A stretch of 64,000 nucleotides of DNA from Marivirga harenae (GTDB lineage Bacteria; Bacteroidota; Bacteroidia; Cytophagales; Cyclobacteriaceae). Both the position numbers and the translations under genes were made by a program. Below, one piece after another: positions 44,793-53,973 of this stretch. The stretch lies in assembly GCF_030534335.1 (NCBI RefSeq), contig NZ_CP130565.1, positions 2,067,501 to 2,131,500 of the forward strand, written 5' to 3'. The first letter of the stretch is position 1. The number at the start of each line of letters is the position of its first letter. The notes below the pieces were generated by a model, which saw nothing but the letters and a program-made list of their open reading frames with translations, had not been told where the DNA came from and ran no database searches.

Positions 44793-45131
44793 AACTAAAA
44801 TTTGACACGAAGATAGGAACACATATTAAATTTTACACATTTCATTTTAATTTTAGCAGTGAATAACTGATTTTTTTTGCTTTACATCTTTCTCAATGTT
44901 TTAAAATTCATCGTACTAAACCCTGTTATCATTCTCGGAAAGAATTTAAAAAATAATTTCTATTTATTTTATGTTATAAAAGTCTGATAAACAGAGGATA
45001 GCAATAGCATTTAATTTATGTTTGAAAAAAAACAATCTTTTTTGTCAGTAAAGTTTGATAAAATATAAAATCCATATAATTTTGCACTTCCTAAAACGAA
45101 AAGGATTTAGGAAATGCTTATTGAAACCATT
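44793..45131. other. Intergenic region upstream of the tRNA-tuf unit
   Basis: AT-rich, non-coding, about 339 bp. The right part holds the tRNA-Tyr promoter. I see no gene or strong terminator in the left part; a T-tract at 44869-44876 is not preceded by a good stem. Confidence 0.5.
45054..45084 (+). promoter_or_regulatory. Promoter of the tRNA-Tyr-Gly-Thr-tuf unit
   Basis: TTTG (45054-45057), 19 bp, then TAATTTTG (45077-45084): a full match to the Bacteroidetes -33/-7 consensus. Transcription should begin about 45090, some 40 bp before the first tRNA. Confidence 0.8.
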
Positions 45132-45214
45132 GGGGGAATACCAAAGCGGCCAACTGGGACGGACTGTAAATCCGTTGTCTTTCGACTTCACAGGTTCGAA
45201 TCCTGTTTCCCCCA
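45132..45214 (+). tRNA. tRNA-Tyr (GTA)
   Basis: 83 nt. The acceptor stem GGGGGAA pairs with TTCCCCC, followed by discriminator A. The anticodon loop reads CTGTAAA with anticodon GTA. A long variable arm marks it as a type II tRNA, as expected for bacterial tRNA-Tyr. The CCA is not encoded (CCAC arises from the stem end). Confidence 0.95.
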
Positions 45215-45216
45215 CT

Positions 45217-45248
45217 TTGTAATCCGAAGCTTTGGCAAAGGATTACAA
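45217..45248 (+). other. Inter-tRNA hairpin
   Basis: A perfect 9-bp stem (TTGTAATCC with GGATTACAA) with a 14-base loop lies directly after tRNA-Tyr. It has no T-tract after it, so a role in precursor processing is more likely than termination. Confidence 0.6.
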
Positions 45249-45298
45249 TTTGATTGAAATGATATCTGTATTTTTTAAGATTGATTTTCGTTAAACAA

Positions 45299-45371
45299 GC
45301 GGGAGTAGCTCAGTTGGTAGAGCGGCAGCCTTCCAAGCTGCAGGTCGCGGGTTCGAGCCTCGTCTCCCGCT
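45299..45371 (+). tRNA. tRNA-Gly (TCC)
   Basis: 73 nt. The acceptor GCGGGAG pairs with CTCCCGC, discriminator T. The anticodon arm GCAGC-CTTCCAA-GCTGC gives anticodon TCC. D and T arms are regular (GGTTCGAGCC). Confidence 0.95.
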
Positions 45372-45402
45372 CTATAATACAATAGGCATTTCGGTGTAAA
45401 TT

Positions 45403-45454
45403 AAGGCAGAACGGAAACGTCACTGCCTTTGTTAGGATGTGCCTGTAAGGGCAC
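45403..45454 (+). other. Two inter-tRNA hairpins
   Basis: The first stem AAGGCAG (45403-45409) pairs with CTGCCTT (45423-45429) and encloses an ACG-GAAA-CGT mini-hairpin with a GNRA-type tetraloop. The second, GTGCC with GGCAC (45439-45454), has a 6-base loop. Both lie in the spacer between tRNA-Gly and tRNA-Thr. Confidence 0.6.
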
Positions 45455-45467
45455 TGAATGATTTCAA

Positions 45468-45539
45468 GCCGATGTAGCTCAGGGGTAGAGTGCTTCCTTG
45501 GTAAGGAAGAGGTCGGGGGTTCAAATCCCCTCGTTGGCT
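45468..45539 (+). tRNA. tRNA-Thr (GGT)
   Basis: 72 nt. The acceptor GCCGATG pairs with CGTTGGC (with G-T pairs), discriminator T. The anticodon arm CTTCC-TTGGTAA-GGAAG gives anticodon GGT. It lies 60 bp before tuf. Confidence 0.95.
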
Positions 45540-45599
45540 CAATCAGTGTTATTGAATAAATATATTATAAATTTTAACTAAACTGAGGATTTTTCAAAT

Positions 45600-46787
45600 A
45601 TGGCTAAAGAAACCTTTGACCGTTCGAAACCACACGTGAATATCGGTACTATCGGACACGTGGATCATGGTAAAACTACATTAACTGCTGCAATCTGTAA
45701 AGTATTGTCTGATAAAGGATTTGCAGAGATGAGAGACTTCTCATCTATCGATAATGCTCCTGAAGAAAAAGAAAGGGGTATTACAATTAACTCTTCACAC
45801 GTTGAGTATGCAACTGCTAACCGTCACTATGCGCACGTTGACTGTCCAGGTCACGCGGATTACGTGAAAAACATGGTTACTGGTGCTGCACAAATGGATG
45901 GTGCTATCTTAGTGGTTGCCGCTACTGATGGTCCAATGCCACAAACTCGTGAGCACATCCTTTTAGCTCGTCAGGTAGGTGTTCCTGCTGTTGTTGCTTT
46001 CTTAAACAAAGTAGATTTAGTAGACGATGAGGAGTTATTAGAATTAGTTGAAATGGAAGTAAGAGAATTACTTTCTTTCTACGACTTCCCAGGTGATGAT
46101 TTACCTGTAGTTTCTGGTTCTGCTCTTGGTGCACTTAACGGTGAAGCAGAGTGGGTTGAGAAAATTGACGAGTTAATGCAAGCTGTTGATGACTATATTC
46201 CATTACCAGAAAGATTAACTGACAAAGATTTCTTAATGCCAGTTGAGGATGTATTCTCTATTACTGGTCGTGGTACTGTTGCAACAGGTAGAATCGAAAG
46301 AGGTGTTATAAACTCTGGCGATCCTGTTGACTTGATCGGTATGGGAGCTGAAGGTCTTAAATCAACTGTTACTGGTGTTGAGATGTTCCGTAAAATATTA
46401 GATAGAGGTGAAGCTGGTGATAACGTAGGTCTTTTGTTAAGAGGTATTGAAAAAGCTCAAATCAAAAGAGGTATGATTATTTGTAAGCCAGGTTCTGTAA
46501 ACCCACATGCTCATTTTAAAGCTGAGGTTTATGTTCTTTCTAAAGATGAAGGTGGACGTCACACTCCATTCTTTAACAAATATCGTCCACAGTTCTACTT
46601 GAGAACAACTGATGTTACTGGCGAAATCAAACTTCCTGAAAACGTGGAGATGGTTATGCCGGGTGATAACGTAACTATCGAAGTTAACTTGATTAACAAA
46701 GTAGCTTGCGAAAAGGGTTTACGTTTCGCTATCCGTGAAGGTGGTAGAACAGTAGGTGCCGGACAGGTAACTGAAATCTTAGACTAA
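45600..46787 (+). CDS. tuf: Translation elongation factor Tu
   Basis: Delivers aminoacyl-tRNA to the ribosome as a GTP complex. The 395 residues have G1 GHVDHGKT (about 18-25), the effector region [11 protein letters not shown]3 DCPGHADYV (about 81-89), G4 NKVD (about 136-139), and G5 SGSALG. Domains 2 and 3 follow, with the usual [13 protein letters not shown] and VMPGDNVT. Codon use is strongly biased, as expected for a highly expressed gene. It is transcribed with the three upstream tRNAs and ends at the terminator at 46817. Confidence 0.99.
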   Translation: MAKETFDRSKPHVNIGTIGHVDHGKTTLTAAICKVLSDKGFAEMRDFSSIDNAPEEKERGITINSSHVEYATANRHYAHVDCPGHADYVKNMVTGAAQMDGAILVVAATDGPMPQTREHILLARQVGVPAVVAFLNKVDLVDDEELLELVEMEVRELLSFYDFPGDDLPVVSGSALGALNGEAEWVEKIDELMQAVDDYIPLPERLTDKDFLMPVEDVFSITGRGTVATGRIERGVINSGDPVDLIGMGAEGLKSTVTGVEMFRKILDRGEAGDNVGLLLRGIEKAQIKRGMIICKPGSVNPHAHFKAEVYVLSKDEGGRHTPFFNKYRPQFYLRTTDVTGEIKLPENVEMVMPGDNVTIEVNLINKVACEKGLRFAIREGGRTVGAGQVTEILD

Positions 46788-46816
46788 TATTTAAGATATA
46801 TAAAATAAATTAAACG

Positions 46817-46850
46817 ATGCGCTCTCGAAAAATTGGGAGCGCATTTGTTT
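46817..46850 (+). terminator. Terminator of the tuf unit
   Basis: The stem ATGCGCTCTC (46817-46826) pairs with GGGAGCGCAT (46835-46844; one G-T pair) and has an 8-base loop. It is followed by TTGTTTC. Its 3' arm touches the -33 element of the next promoter. Confidence 0.85.
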
Positions 46851-46875
46851 CTTATAAAACTTTTATCTACCTTTG
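46844..46875 (+). promoter_or_regulatory. Promoter of the tRNA-Trp-secE-nusG-rpl-rpoBC unit
   Basis: TTTG (46844-46847), 20 bp, then TACCTTTG (46868-46875), followed by CAGACC. The -33 element begins at the last base of the tuf terminator stem. Confidence 0.8.
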
Positions 46876-46902
46876 CAGACCATTTTGAGTTGCATTGGTA
46901 AT

Positions 46903-46975
46903 ACGGGTGTAGCTCAATTGGTAGAGTAGTGGTCTCCAAAACCATTGGCTGGGGGTTCGAGTCCCTCCACCCGTG
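46903..46975 (+). tRNA. tRNA-Trp (CCA)
   Basis: 73 nt. The acceptor ACGGGTG pairs with CACCCGT, discriminator G. The anticodon loop CTCCAAA gives anticodon CCA. It lies 21 bp before secE and is almost certainly the leading part of the same transcript. Confidence 0.95.
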
Positions 46976-46996
46976 CAATTTTAACACATTAAAGAG

Positions 46997-47188
46997 ATGC
47001 AAAAACTAAGTTTATTCTTAAAAGAATCGTGGTCAGAAATGCGATATAAAGTGACTTGGCCGCCTTACAGCAAGCTACAGAATAGTTCTATTCTGGTATT
47101 AGTTGGAGCTTTGATTTTTGCCCTATTAATTGGTGTTATAGATTTGGCATTTGATAATGCGATGGAGTGGTTTTATAATGCATTTTAG
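46997..47188 (+). CDS. secE: Preprotein translocase subunit SecE
   Basis: Small essential clamp of the SecYEG channel. The 63 residues have the amphipathic segment ESWSEMRYKVTWPPYSKL, with the conserved W-P pair (about 14-19), and one transmembrane helix (about 32-52). The single-helix form is normal outside Gammaproteobacteria. It is followed by nusG after 21 bp. Confidence 0.96.
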   Translation: MQKLSLFLKESWSEMRYKVTWPPYSKLQNSSILVLVGALIFALLIGVIDLAFDNAMEWFYNAF

Positions 47189-47209
47189 CATTTAAGATAT
47201 ATTGAGATA

Positions 47210-47761
47210 ATGTCAGAATTTAAATGGTATGTTTTACGGGTAATAAGTGGACAAGAGAAGAAGATTAAAACTTATCTTGAAAATGAGATTGCTCGACAAA
47301 AAATAGAAGATTTTATTCCTCAGATTCTTATCCCTACTGAAAAGGTTTACGAAATGAGGAACGGTAAAAAACGAGTTAGGGAAAAGAATTTTTTTCCTGG
47401 TTATGTTTTTGTATCGGCTGATATTTCTCATGGAGAAGCGCATCACGTCATCACAAGTATTCCGGGGGTGATCGGATTCTTGGGAGGACAAGGTGATGAG
47501 AAAGAGCCGGTTCCTTTACGACAAAATGAAGTGAACCGTATATTAGGAAAAGTGGATGAAACTGAAGAGATGGATGAGAAGCTGAGTACTCCTTATATAG
47601 TAGGGGAATCAGTGAAAGTGATGGATGGTCCTTTCAGTGGGTTTACCGGATCCGTTGAGGAGGTTTTTGAAGAAAGAAAGAAACTTAACGTAATGGTTAA
47701 GATCTTCGGAAGAAATACTCCTGTGGAATTAAATTACATGCAAGTAGAAAAAACAGAATAG
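47210..47761 (+). CDS. nusG: Transcription termination/antitermination protein NusG
   Basis: Binds RNA polymerase and couples it to ribosomes or Rho. The 183 residues have the NGN domain (about 4-115; [27 protein letters not shown]) and a C-terminal KOW domain (about 130-183; [21 protein letters not shown]). It is 4 bp before rplK. Confidence 0.97.
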   Translation: MSEFKWYVLRVISGQEKKIKTYLENEIARQKIEDFIPQILIPTEKVYEMRNGKKRVREKNFFPGYVFVSADISHGEAHHVITSIPGVIGFLGGQGDEKEPVPLRQNEVNRILGKVDETEEMDEKLSTPYIVGESVKVMDGPFSGFTGSVEEVFEERKKLNVMVKIFGRNTPVELNYMQVEKTE

Positions 47762-47765
47762 CAAG

Positions 47766-48209
47766 ATGGCTAAGGAAATAAGTGGATATCTGAAATTACA
47801 GATTAAAGGGGGAGCTGCAAATCCGTCACCTCCCGTTGGTCCTGCATTAGGTAGTAAAGGACTTAACATAATGGAGTTCTGTAAGCAATTTAATGGAAGA
47901 ACTCAAGAAAAGGCTGGGCAAGTATTGCCGGTTGTAATCACAATTTACAAAGACAAATCTTTTGACTTTGTGATTAAAACACCACCAGCCCCGGTACTTT
48001 TATTGGATGCTTCTAAGAAGAAGAAAGGTTCTGCTGAGCCTAACCGAAATAAGGTTGGTTCTGTGACTTGGGATCAGGTGAAAGAAATTGCTGAGACCAA
48101 AATGTCTGATTTGAATGCTTTTAAAATCGAATCAGCCATGCGACAAGTTGCAGGTACTGCAAGAAGTATGGGTATAAAAGTTACAGGAAAAGCTCCTTGG
48201 AATTCTTAA
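47766..48209 (+). CDS. rplK: 50S ribosomal protein L11
   Basis: Component of the GTPase-associated centre. The 147 residues are of normal length and include [19 protein letters not shown] near 10-28 and the C-terminal RNA-binding part ending [12 protein letters not shown]. It is 11 bp before rplA. Confidence 0.98.
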   Translation: MAKEISGYLKLQIKGGAANPSPPVGPALGSKGLNIMEFCKQFNGRTQEKAGQVLPVVITIYKDKSFDFVIKTPPAPVLLLDASKKKKGSAEPNRNKVGSVTWDQVKEIAETKMSDLNAFKIESAMRQVAGTARSMGIKVTGKAPWNS

Positions 48210-48220
48210 AATAAAGGAAA

Positions 48221-48919
48221 ATGGCAAAGCTTACTAAAAATCAAAAAATTGCAGCAGAGAAGTTAGACTCTACAAAAGCTTATGCTTTAAGTGAGGCTTC
48301 AGCGCTTGTGAAAGAAATTACAACAACCAAGTTTGATGCTTCTGTTGACCTTGATATAAGATTGGGTGTAGATCCTCGTAAAGCCGACCAAATGGTTAGG
48401 GGTGTTGTTGCACTTCCTCATGGTACAGGTAAAGATGTGAAAGTATTGGCTTTAGTTACTCCTGATAAAGAGCAGGAAGCTAAAGATGCTGGAGCTGATT
48501 ATGTAGGGTTAGACGACTATATCAAGAAGATTGAAGGTGGTTGGACAGATATTGATATTATCGTAACTATGCCTACTGTTATGGCAAAAGTAGGTAGGTT
48601 AGGTAAGGTGCTAGGACCAAGAGGTCTGATGCCGAATCCAAAATCAGGAACTGTTACGCTTGATGTTGGAAAGGCGGTTCAAGAGGTAAAGTCGGGTAAA
48701 ATCGATTTTAAAGTGGACAAGTTCGGGATTATTCATGCTAGTATCGGTAAAGCTTCCTTCTCGCAAGAGAAAATTACTGAAAACGCTAACGAATTAATTC
48801 AAACTTTAGCGAAGCTGAAACCAGCTTCATCTAAAGGTACGTATTTCATGAGTATGACCATGTCATCTACGATGAGCAAGGGAATCTCAATTGATAAAAA
48901 CTCTATAGCTGGAATTTAA
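48221..48919 (+). CDS. rplA: 50S ribosomal protein L1
   Basis: L1-stalk protein of 232 residues; the signature [21 protein letters not shown] lies near 124-144. L1 often represses its own operon by binding the leader before rplK. Here only 4 bp separate nusG and rplK, so any such site would have to lie inside nusG. It is 1 bp before rplJ. Confidence 0.98.
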   Translation: MAKLTKNQKIAAEKLDSTKAYALSEASALVKEITTTKFDASVDLDIRLGVDPRKADQMVRGVVALPHGTGKDVKVLALVTPDKEQEAKDAGADYVGLDDYIKKIEGGWTDIDIIVTMPTVMAKVGRLGKVLGPRGLMPNPKSGTVTLDVGKAVQEVKSGKIDFKVDKFGIIHASIGKASFSQEKITENANELIQTLAKLKPASSKGTYFMSMTMSSTMSKGISIDKNSIAGI

Positions 48920-48920
48920 T

Positions 48921-49451
48921 ATGAATAGAAAAGAAAAAGGACAACTTATAGAGGAACTTACAGAAAAATTTACGGAATTTCCGCACTTTTATCTGGCTGA
49001 TGGTTCAGGGATGAGTGTTGCACAAACCAATGCTTTTCGTCAACTATGTTTCGAAAAAGGTTTGGAATACAAAGTAGTTAAGAATTCCTTGATACAAAAA
49101 GCATTGGAGAAGCAGGAAGAAGATTATTCTGCAATGTTTAAATCATTAAAAGGTTTCTCAGGGATACTTTTTTCTCCTGAAGTAGGTAATGCACCTGCCA
49201 AGGCGATTAAAGAATTTCATAAGAAAAACGACACAGAAAGGCCTTTATTCAAAGCTGCTGCTATAGATACTGATATATATGTTGGTGCAGAGCACTTAAC
49301 TCCACTTAGCGAATTGAAGTCTAAGACAGAAATGATTGGCGATATTGTAGGTTTACTACAGTCTCCTGCCAAAAATGTTATTTCTGCGCTTCAGAGTGGT
49401 GGTCACAAAGTATCAGGATTAGTAAAAGCGCTTGAAGAAAGAGCACAATAA
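48921..49451 (+). CDS. rplJ: 50S ribosomal protein L10
   Basis: Base of the L7/L12 stalk, 176 residues. The N-terminal globular domain (FYLADGSGMSVAQTNAFRQ, YKVVKNSLIQKAL) is followed by the long C-terminal helix that holds L12 dimers. The one-base gap from rplA leaves no separate leader, so autogenous control by an L10 leader of the E. coli type is unlikely at this site. Confidence 0.97.
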   Translation: MNRKEKGQLIEELTEKFTEFPHFYLADGSGMSVAQTNAFRQLCFEKGLEYKVVKNSLIQKALEKQEEDYSAMFKSLKGFSGILFSPEVGNAPAKAIKEFHKKNDTERPLFKAAAIDTDIYVGAEHLTPLSELKSKTEMIGDIVGLLQSPAKNVISALQSGGHKVSGLVKALEERAQ

Positions 49452-49498
49452 TTAACAAATTACTAGAACAAAATCATTAAAATTTAAATAACACAATC

Positions 49499-49876
49499 AT
49501 GGCTGATATCAAAGCAATTGGAGATCAATTAGTAGAATTAACAGTAAAAGAAGTTAATGAACTTGCTGATTACCTTAAAGAAACACACGGTATCGAACCT
49601 GCTGCGGCAGCAGCGCCTGTTATGGCAGCTGGTGGTGCTGGCGGTGGAGATGCAGCGGAAGAAAAAACATCTTTTGATGTTGTATTAACTTCTGCTGGTG
49701 CTGCTAAATTACAAGTAGTTAAAGCTGTTAAAGAATTGACAGGTTTAGGCTTGAAAGAAGCAAAAGAATTAGTTGACGGTGCTCCAAAAGCAGTAAAAGA
49801 AGGAGTAGCTAAAGACGAAGCAGAGGCGCTTAAAAAGCAACTTGAAGAAGCTGGAGCAGAAGTTGAATTGAAGTAA
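49499..49876 (+). CDS. rplL: 50S ribosomal protein L7/L12
   Basis: Stalk protein of 125 residues that recruits translation factors. The N-terminal dimer domain (about 1-35), an Ala/Gly-rich hinge (about 36-52) and the C-terminal domain with [19 protein letters not shown] and the [19 protein letters not shown] helix pair are all present. A hairpin-bearing spacer of 173 bp separates it from rpoB. Confidence 0.98.
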   Translation: MADIKAIGDQLVELTVKEVNELADYLKETHGIEPAAAAAPVMAAGGAGGGDAAEEKTSFDVVLTSAGAAKLQVVKAVKELTGLGLKEAKELVDGAPKAVKEGVAKDEAEALKKQLEEAGAEVELK

Positions 49877-49920
49877 TAAGTTGATCCTGAAAGGATTAAC
49901 TGATTTCTGCCCAAGAAATT

Positions 49921-49970
49921 AGGCCTGGTCCCCGATGATGTTAATGCATTTTCGTGGTCAGGTCTTTTCC
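49921..49970 (+). terminator. Possible attenuator hairpin between rplL and rpoB
   Basis: AGGCCTGGTC (49921-49930) can pair with a segment ending CAGGTCT (49959-49965) with a few G-T pairs, followed by TTTTCC. The loop is about 25 bases. Partial termination here would keep RNA polymerase subunit synthesis below that of the ribosomal proteins, as known for the E. coli rplL-rpoB attenuator. A second small inverted repeat, GTGCAT-AAA-ATGCAC, follows at 49999-50013. Confidence 0.55.
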
Positions 49971-50049
49971 TGTTTGTACTAATTTATGAAACAGGATAGT
50001 GCATAAAATGCACATTATAGATTTACAATAACTTTAAATATTCAGAGCC

Positions 50050-53000
50050 TTGGCTAATATAAATCAATCTGAAAGAATCAATTTCTCGTCTATTAAAACA
50101 GTAATTGATTATCCTGATTTCCTTGATGTTCAACTCCAATCTTTCCAGGATTTTTTCCAATTGGAAACTCCCGCTGAAAAAAGAGCTGAAGAAGGAATTT
50201 TTAAAGTATTTCAAGAAAACTTTCCAATCTCAGATTCTAGAGAGAATTTTGTTTTGGAATTTGTTGACTATCTTGTTGATCCACCAAAATATGATATTGA
50301 TGGATGTATTGATAGAGGATTAACTTATTCTGTTCCTTTGAAAGCAAAACTTCGGTTGATTTGCAATGATGAGGATAATGAAGACTTTGAAACAATTGAG
50401 CAAGAGGTGTTTTTGGGTAATATCCCATACATGACCGAAAAGGGCTCATTTATCATTAATGGTGCTGAACGTGTAATTGTATCTCAGTTGCACAGGTCAC
50501 CAGGTGTTTTCTTTGCCCAAAGTAAACATACAAACGGAACCAAATTATATTCTGCAAGAATTATACCTTTTAAAGGATCTTGGATAGAATTTGCGACTGA
50601 CGTTAATAATGTCATGTACGCATATATCGACAGAAAGAAAAAATTCCCAGTTACTACTTTATTACGTGCTATTGGGTACGGTTCTGATAAGGATATCCTA
50701 GATCTTTTTAATCTTTCTGAAGAAGTGGATGGTACTAAAGCTGCGCTTAAAAAGGTGATTGGCCGTAAATTGGCAGCAAGGGTTCTAAAAACTTGGACGG
50801 AAGATTTCGTAGACGAAGATACTGGGGAAGTAGTATCTATTGACAGAAACGAGGTCTTGCTAGAAAGGGATTCCGTTATTGAGGAAGAAGATATAGAATT
50901 GATTATAGATGCAGGGGTTAAATCCATCATTCTTCATAGAACTGATGTGAATATTACTGACTACAGCATTGTTTATAATACACTTCAAAAGGACAACTCT
51001 AACTCAGAGAAAGAAGCGGTTGAACAGATTTATCGTCAACTGCGTAATACTGAGGCTCCTGATGAAGCAACAGCAAGAGAAATTATACAAAATCTTTTCT
51101 TTTCTGAGAAAAGATATGACTTAGGTGAGGTTGGGAGATATAGAATCAATAAAAAATTAGGATTAGATATTGATGCTGAAACTAAAGTATTGACGAAAGT
51201 GGATATTATCCATATTGTGAAATACTTAATCGGATTGATTAATTCTAAAGCAATTGTTGATGATATTGATCACCTTAGTAATAGAAGAGTTAGAACAGTA
51301 GGGGAACAATTGTACGCTCAGTTTGGAGTTGGTTTAGCTAGAATGGCTAGAACTATTAGAGAAAGAATGAACGTTAGAGATAATGAAGACTTCAAGCCTG
51401 TTGATTTGATCAACGCTAGGACTTTATCTTCTGTTATTAATTCTTTCTTTGGAACCAACCAATTATCTCAGTTCATGGATCAAACGAATCCATTATCAGA
51501 GGTTACACACAAAAGAAGAATGTCAGCTTTAGGGCCTGGTGGTCTTTCTAGGGAGCGTGCAGGATTTGAGGTTCGTGATGTTCATTATACTCACTACGGC
51601 AGGCTTTGTACCATTGAAACACCAGAAGGTCCCAATATTGGATTGATTTCATCTCTTTGTGTTCATGCCAAAGTAAATAGCATGGGCTTCATTGAAACGC
51701 CTTACAGAAAAGTTGAAGGCGGTAAAGTGGATATGAGTGGTAATGTACTATACCTTACAGCTGAAGAGGAAGATGATCACAACATTGCACAGGCTAATGC
51801 ACCAATTGATGATGGAGGAAAATATCTGAATGATAGAGTTAAAGCTAGATTTGAAGGTGATTTCCCTGTTCTAGAGCCGAAAGAGCTTTCGTACATGGAT
51901 ATAGCGCCTAACCAAATTGTATCAGTTGCAGCATCTATGATTCCTTTCTTGGAGCATGATGATGCAAACAGAGCTTTGATGGGTTCAAACATGCAGCGTC
52001 AAGCAGTTCCATTATTAAGACCAGAAGCGCCAATCGTTGGTACGGGTCTTGAAGGAAGAGTTGCCAGTGACTCTAGATCTATGATAGTAGCAGAAAAAGA
52101 CGGAGTTGTTACTTTTGTTGATGCAACGAAGATCGTGATCAAGTATGATATGAACGATGAGGAGCAATTGGTTTCTTTTGAAGATGATGAGAGAGTTTAT
52201 GATTTAATCAAATTCAGGAGAACAAACCAAAATACTACTATCAATCTTAGATCAATAGTTTATAAAGGAGACAGAGTTACCAAAGGACAAATCCTTTGTG
52301 ATGGTTATGCTACTGAAAAAGGAGAATTGGCCATTGGACGTAATATGAAGGTGGCATTTATGCCATGGCAAGGTTACAACTTTGAGGATGCAATTGTAAT
52401 TTCCGAAAGAGTAGTACGAGAAGATATATTTACTTCAATTCATATCGAAGAATTTGAATTAGAAGTTAGAGATACTAAGCGAGGTGAAGAAGAACTTACT
52501 TCTGAAATTCCAAATGTCAGTGAAGAGGCAGTTAAAAACCTCGATGAAAATGGAATCATCAGAACAGGTACTGAAATCAAAGAAGGAGATATTTTAATTG
52601 GTAAAATAACACCTAAAGGTGAAACGGATCCAACTCCTGAAGAAAAGCTTTTAAGAGCAATCTTTGGTGACAAAGCCGGTGACGTCAAAGATGCATCAAT
52701 GAAAGCATCTCCTTCCTTAAGAGGTGTTGTTATCGATACTAAGTTATTTGCTAGACACAAAAAAGATAAAGACGGGAGAGCTGATGCTAAGAAAGAGGTA
52801 GTTGTTCTTGCTAAGGAATATAGCCGCCAGTTATTGAAATTAAGAAATCTGAAAATTGAGAAGTTAGCTACTTTGCTTGAAGGAAAGACTTGTCAAGGTA
52901 TCAAACATAAGTTTGGTGATGAGATAATGAGCAAAGGTGTTAAGTTCTCTAAAACTAACATTGAAAAGAACTTATTCCCTGAGAAGAATATTTACAGAGA

Positions 53001-53922
53001 TGAAAGTAACTACAATGTACCAGAAGAGGTGAATTTGATTTCTGACTTAATCCTTGATAATTGGACTAATGATGACAATACAAATAAGCTTATCGTTGAT
53101 TTAGTAAGAAATTACAACAAGAGAAGAAACGAAATAGCTGGTAAGTTCAAAAGAGAAAGGTTTACTATAGAGGTAGGAGATGAATTACCGGCAGGTATAG
53201 TTCAGCTTGCTAAAGTTTATGTTGCTAAAAAACGTAAATTGAAAGTAGGTGATAAAATGGCTGGTCGTCACGGAAACAAAGGTGTTGTAGCCAAAATTGT
53301 TCGTGACGAAGATATGCCATTCTTGGAAGACGGAACACCGGTTGATATTGTATTGAACCCATTAGGTGTACCTTCAAGGATGAACATTGGTCAGATTTAT
53401 GAGACTGTTCTTGGTTGGGCAGGACTTAAATTAGGCAGAAAATATGCTACACCTATTTTTGATGGTGCATCTTCGGATGAGGTTTCTGCTGAATTAGCTG
53501 AGGCAGGTCTTCCGGAATTTGGTAGAACTCATTTATATGATGGCCTAACAGGTGACAGATTTGATCAAAAGGTTACTGTTGGAGTTATTTACATGCTGAA
53601 ATTAGGTCACTTAATTGATGATAAGATGCATGCTCGTTCTATCGGACCATACTCATTGATTACACAACAGCCATTGGGTGGTAAAGCACAATTTGGTGGT
53701 CAGCGTTTCGGTGAGATGGAGGTTTGGGCATTAGAGGCATTTGGTGCTTCTCATGTTCTTCAAGAGATTCTAACAATCAAATCTGATGATGTGATTGGGA
53801 GAGCTAAAGCCTATGAAGCTATTGTTAAAGGTGAAAATATGGGTAAACCAAACATTCCTGAATCTTTCAATGTATTGGTTCATGAGTTAAGAGGTTTAGC
53901 GTTAGAAATCACTTTAGACTAA
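50050..53922 (+). CDS. rpoB: RNA polymerase subunit beta
   Basis: The 1290-residue catalytic subunit begins at TTG (50050). The frame has a stop at 50035 and no ATG between, while the encoded [15 protein letters not shown] is the conserved N-terminus, so the TTG start is the best reading. The rifampicin pocket ([23 protein letters not shown], read here as FMDQ, THKRR and SALGPGG; about residues 480-505) keeps the residues of sensitive enzymes. Later landmarks are [19 protein letters not shown], the KxxGRHGNKG catalytic-loop region near 1075, and [18 protein letters not shown] near the C-terminus. It is followed by rpoC after 51 bp. Confidence 0.98.
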   Translation: MANINQSERINFSSIKTVIDYPDFLDVQLQSFQDFFQLETPAEKRAEEGIFKVFQENFPISDSRENFVLEFVDYLVDPPKYDIDGCIDRGLTYSVPLKAKLRLICNDEDNEDFETIEQEVFLGNIPYMTEKGSFIINGAERVIVSQLHRSPGVFFAQSKHTNGTKLYSARIIPFKGSWIEFATDVNNVMYAYIDRKKKFPVTTLLRAIGYGSDKDILDLFNLSEEVDGTKAALKKVIGRKLAARVLKTWTEDFVDEDTGEVVSIDRNEVLLERDSVIEEEDIELIIDAGVKSIILHRTDVNITDYSIVYNTLQKDNSNSEKEAVEQIYRQLRNTEAPDEATAREIIQNLFFSEKRYDLGEVGRYRINKKLGLDIDAETKVLTKVDIIHIVKYLIGLINSKAIVDDIDHLSNRRVRTVGEQLYAQFGVGLARMARTIRERMNVRDNEDFKPVDLINARTLSSVINSFFGTNQLSQFMDQTNPLSEVTHKRRMSALGPGGLSRERAGFEVRDVHYTHYGRLCTIETPEGPNIGLISSLCVHAKVNSMGFIETPYRKVEGGKVDMSGNVLYLTAEEEDDHNIAQANAPIDDGGKYLNDRVKARFEGDFPVLEPKELSYMDIAPNQIVSVAASMIPFLEHDDANRALMGSNMQRQAVPLLRPEAPIVGTGLEGRVASDSRSMIVAEKDGVVTFVDATKIVIKYDMNDEEQLVSFEDDERVYDLIKFRRTNQNTTINLRSIVYKGDRVTKGQILCDGYATEKGELAIGRNMKVAFMPWQGYNFEDAIVISERVVREDIFTSIHIEEFELEVRDTKRGEEELTSEIPNVSEEAVKNLDENGIIRTGTEIKEGDILIGKITPKGETDPTPEEKLLRAIFGDKAGDVKDASMKASPSLRGVVIDTKLFARHKKDKDGRADAKKEVVVLAKEYSRQLLKLRNLKIEKLATLLEGKTCQGIKHKFGDEIMSKGVKFSKTNIEKNLFPEKNIYRDESNYNVPEEVNLISDLILDNWTNDDNTNKLIVDLVRNYNKRRNEIAGKFKRERFTIEVGDELPAGIVQLAKVYVAKKRKLKVGDKMAGRHGNKGVVAKIVRDEDMPFLEDGTPVDIVLNPLGVPSRMNIGQIYETVLGWAGLKLGRKYATPIFDGASSDEVSAELAEAGLPEFGRTHLYDGLTGDRFDQKVTVGVIYMLKLGHLIDDKMHARSIGPYSLITQQPLGGKAQFGGQRFGEMEVWALEAFGASHVLQEILTIKSDDVIGRAKAYEAIVKGENMGKPNIPESFNVLVHELRGLALEITLD

Positions 53923-53973
53923 TTTCAATTGTTTTATCGGGGTTGTTACTGACCCCATTTAGATACATTTATT

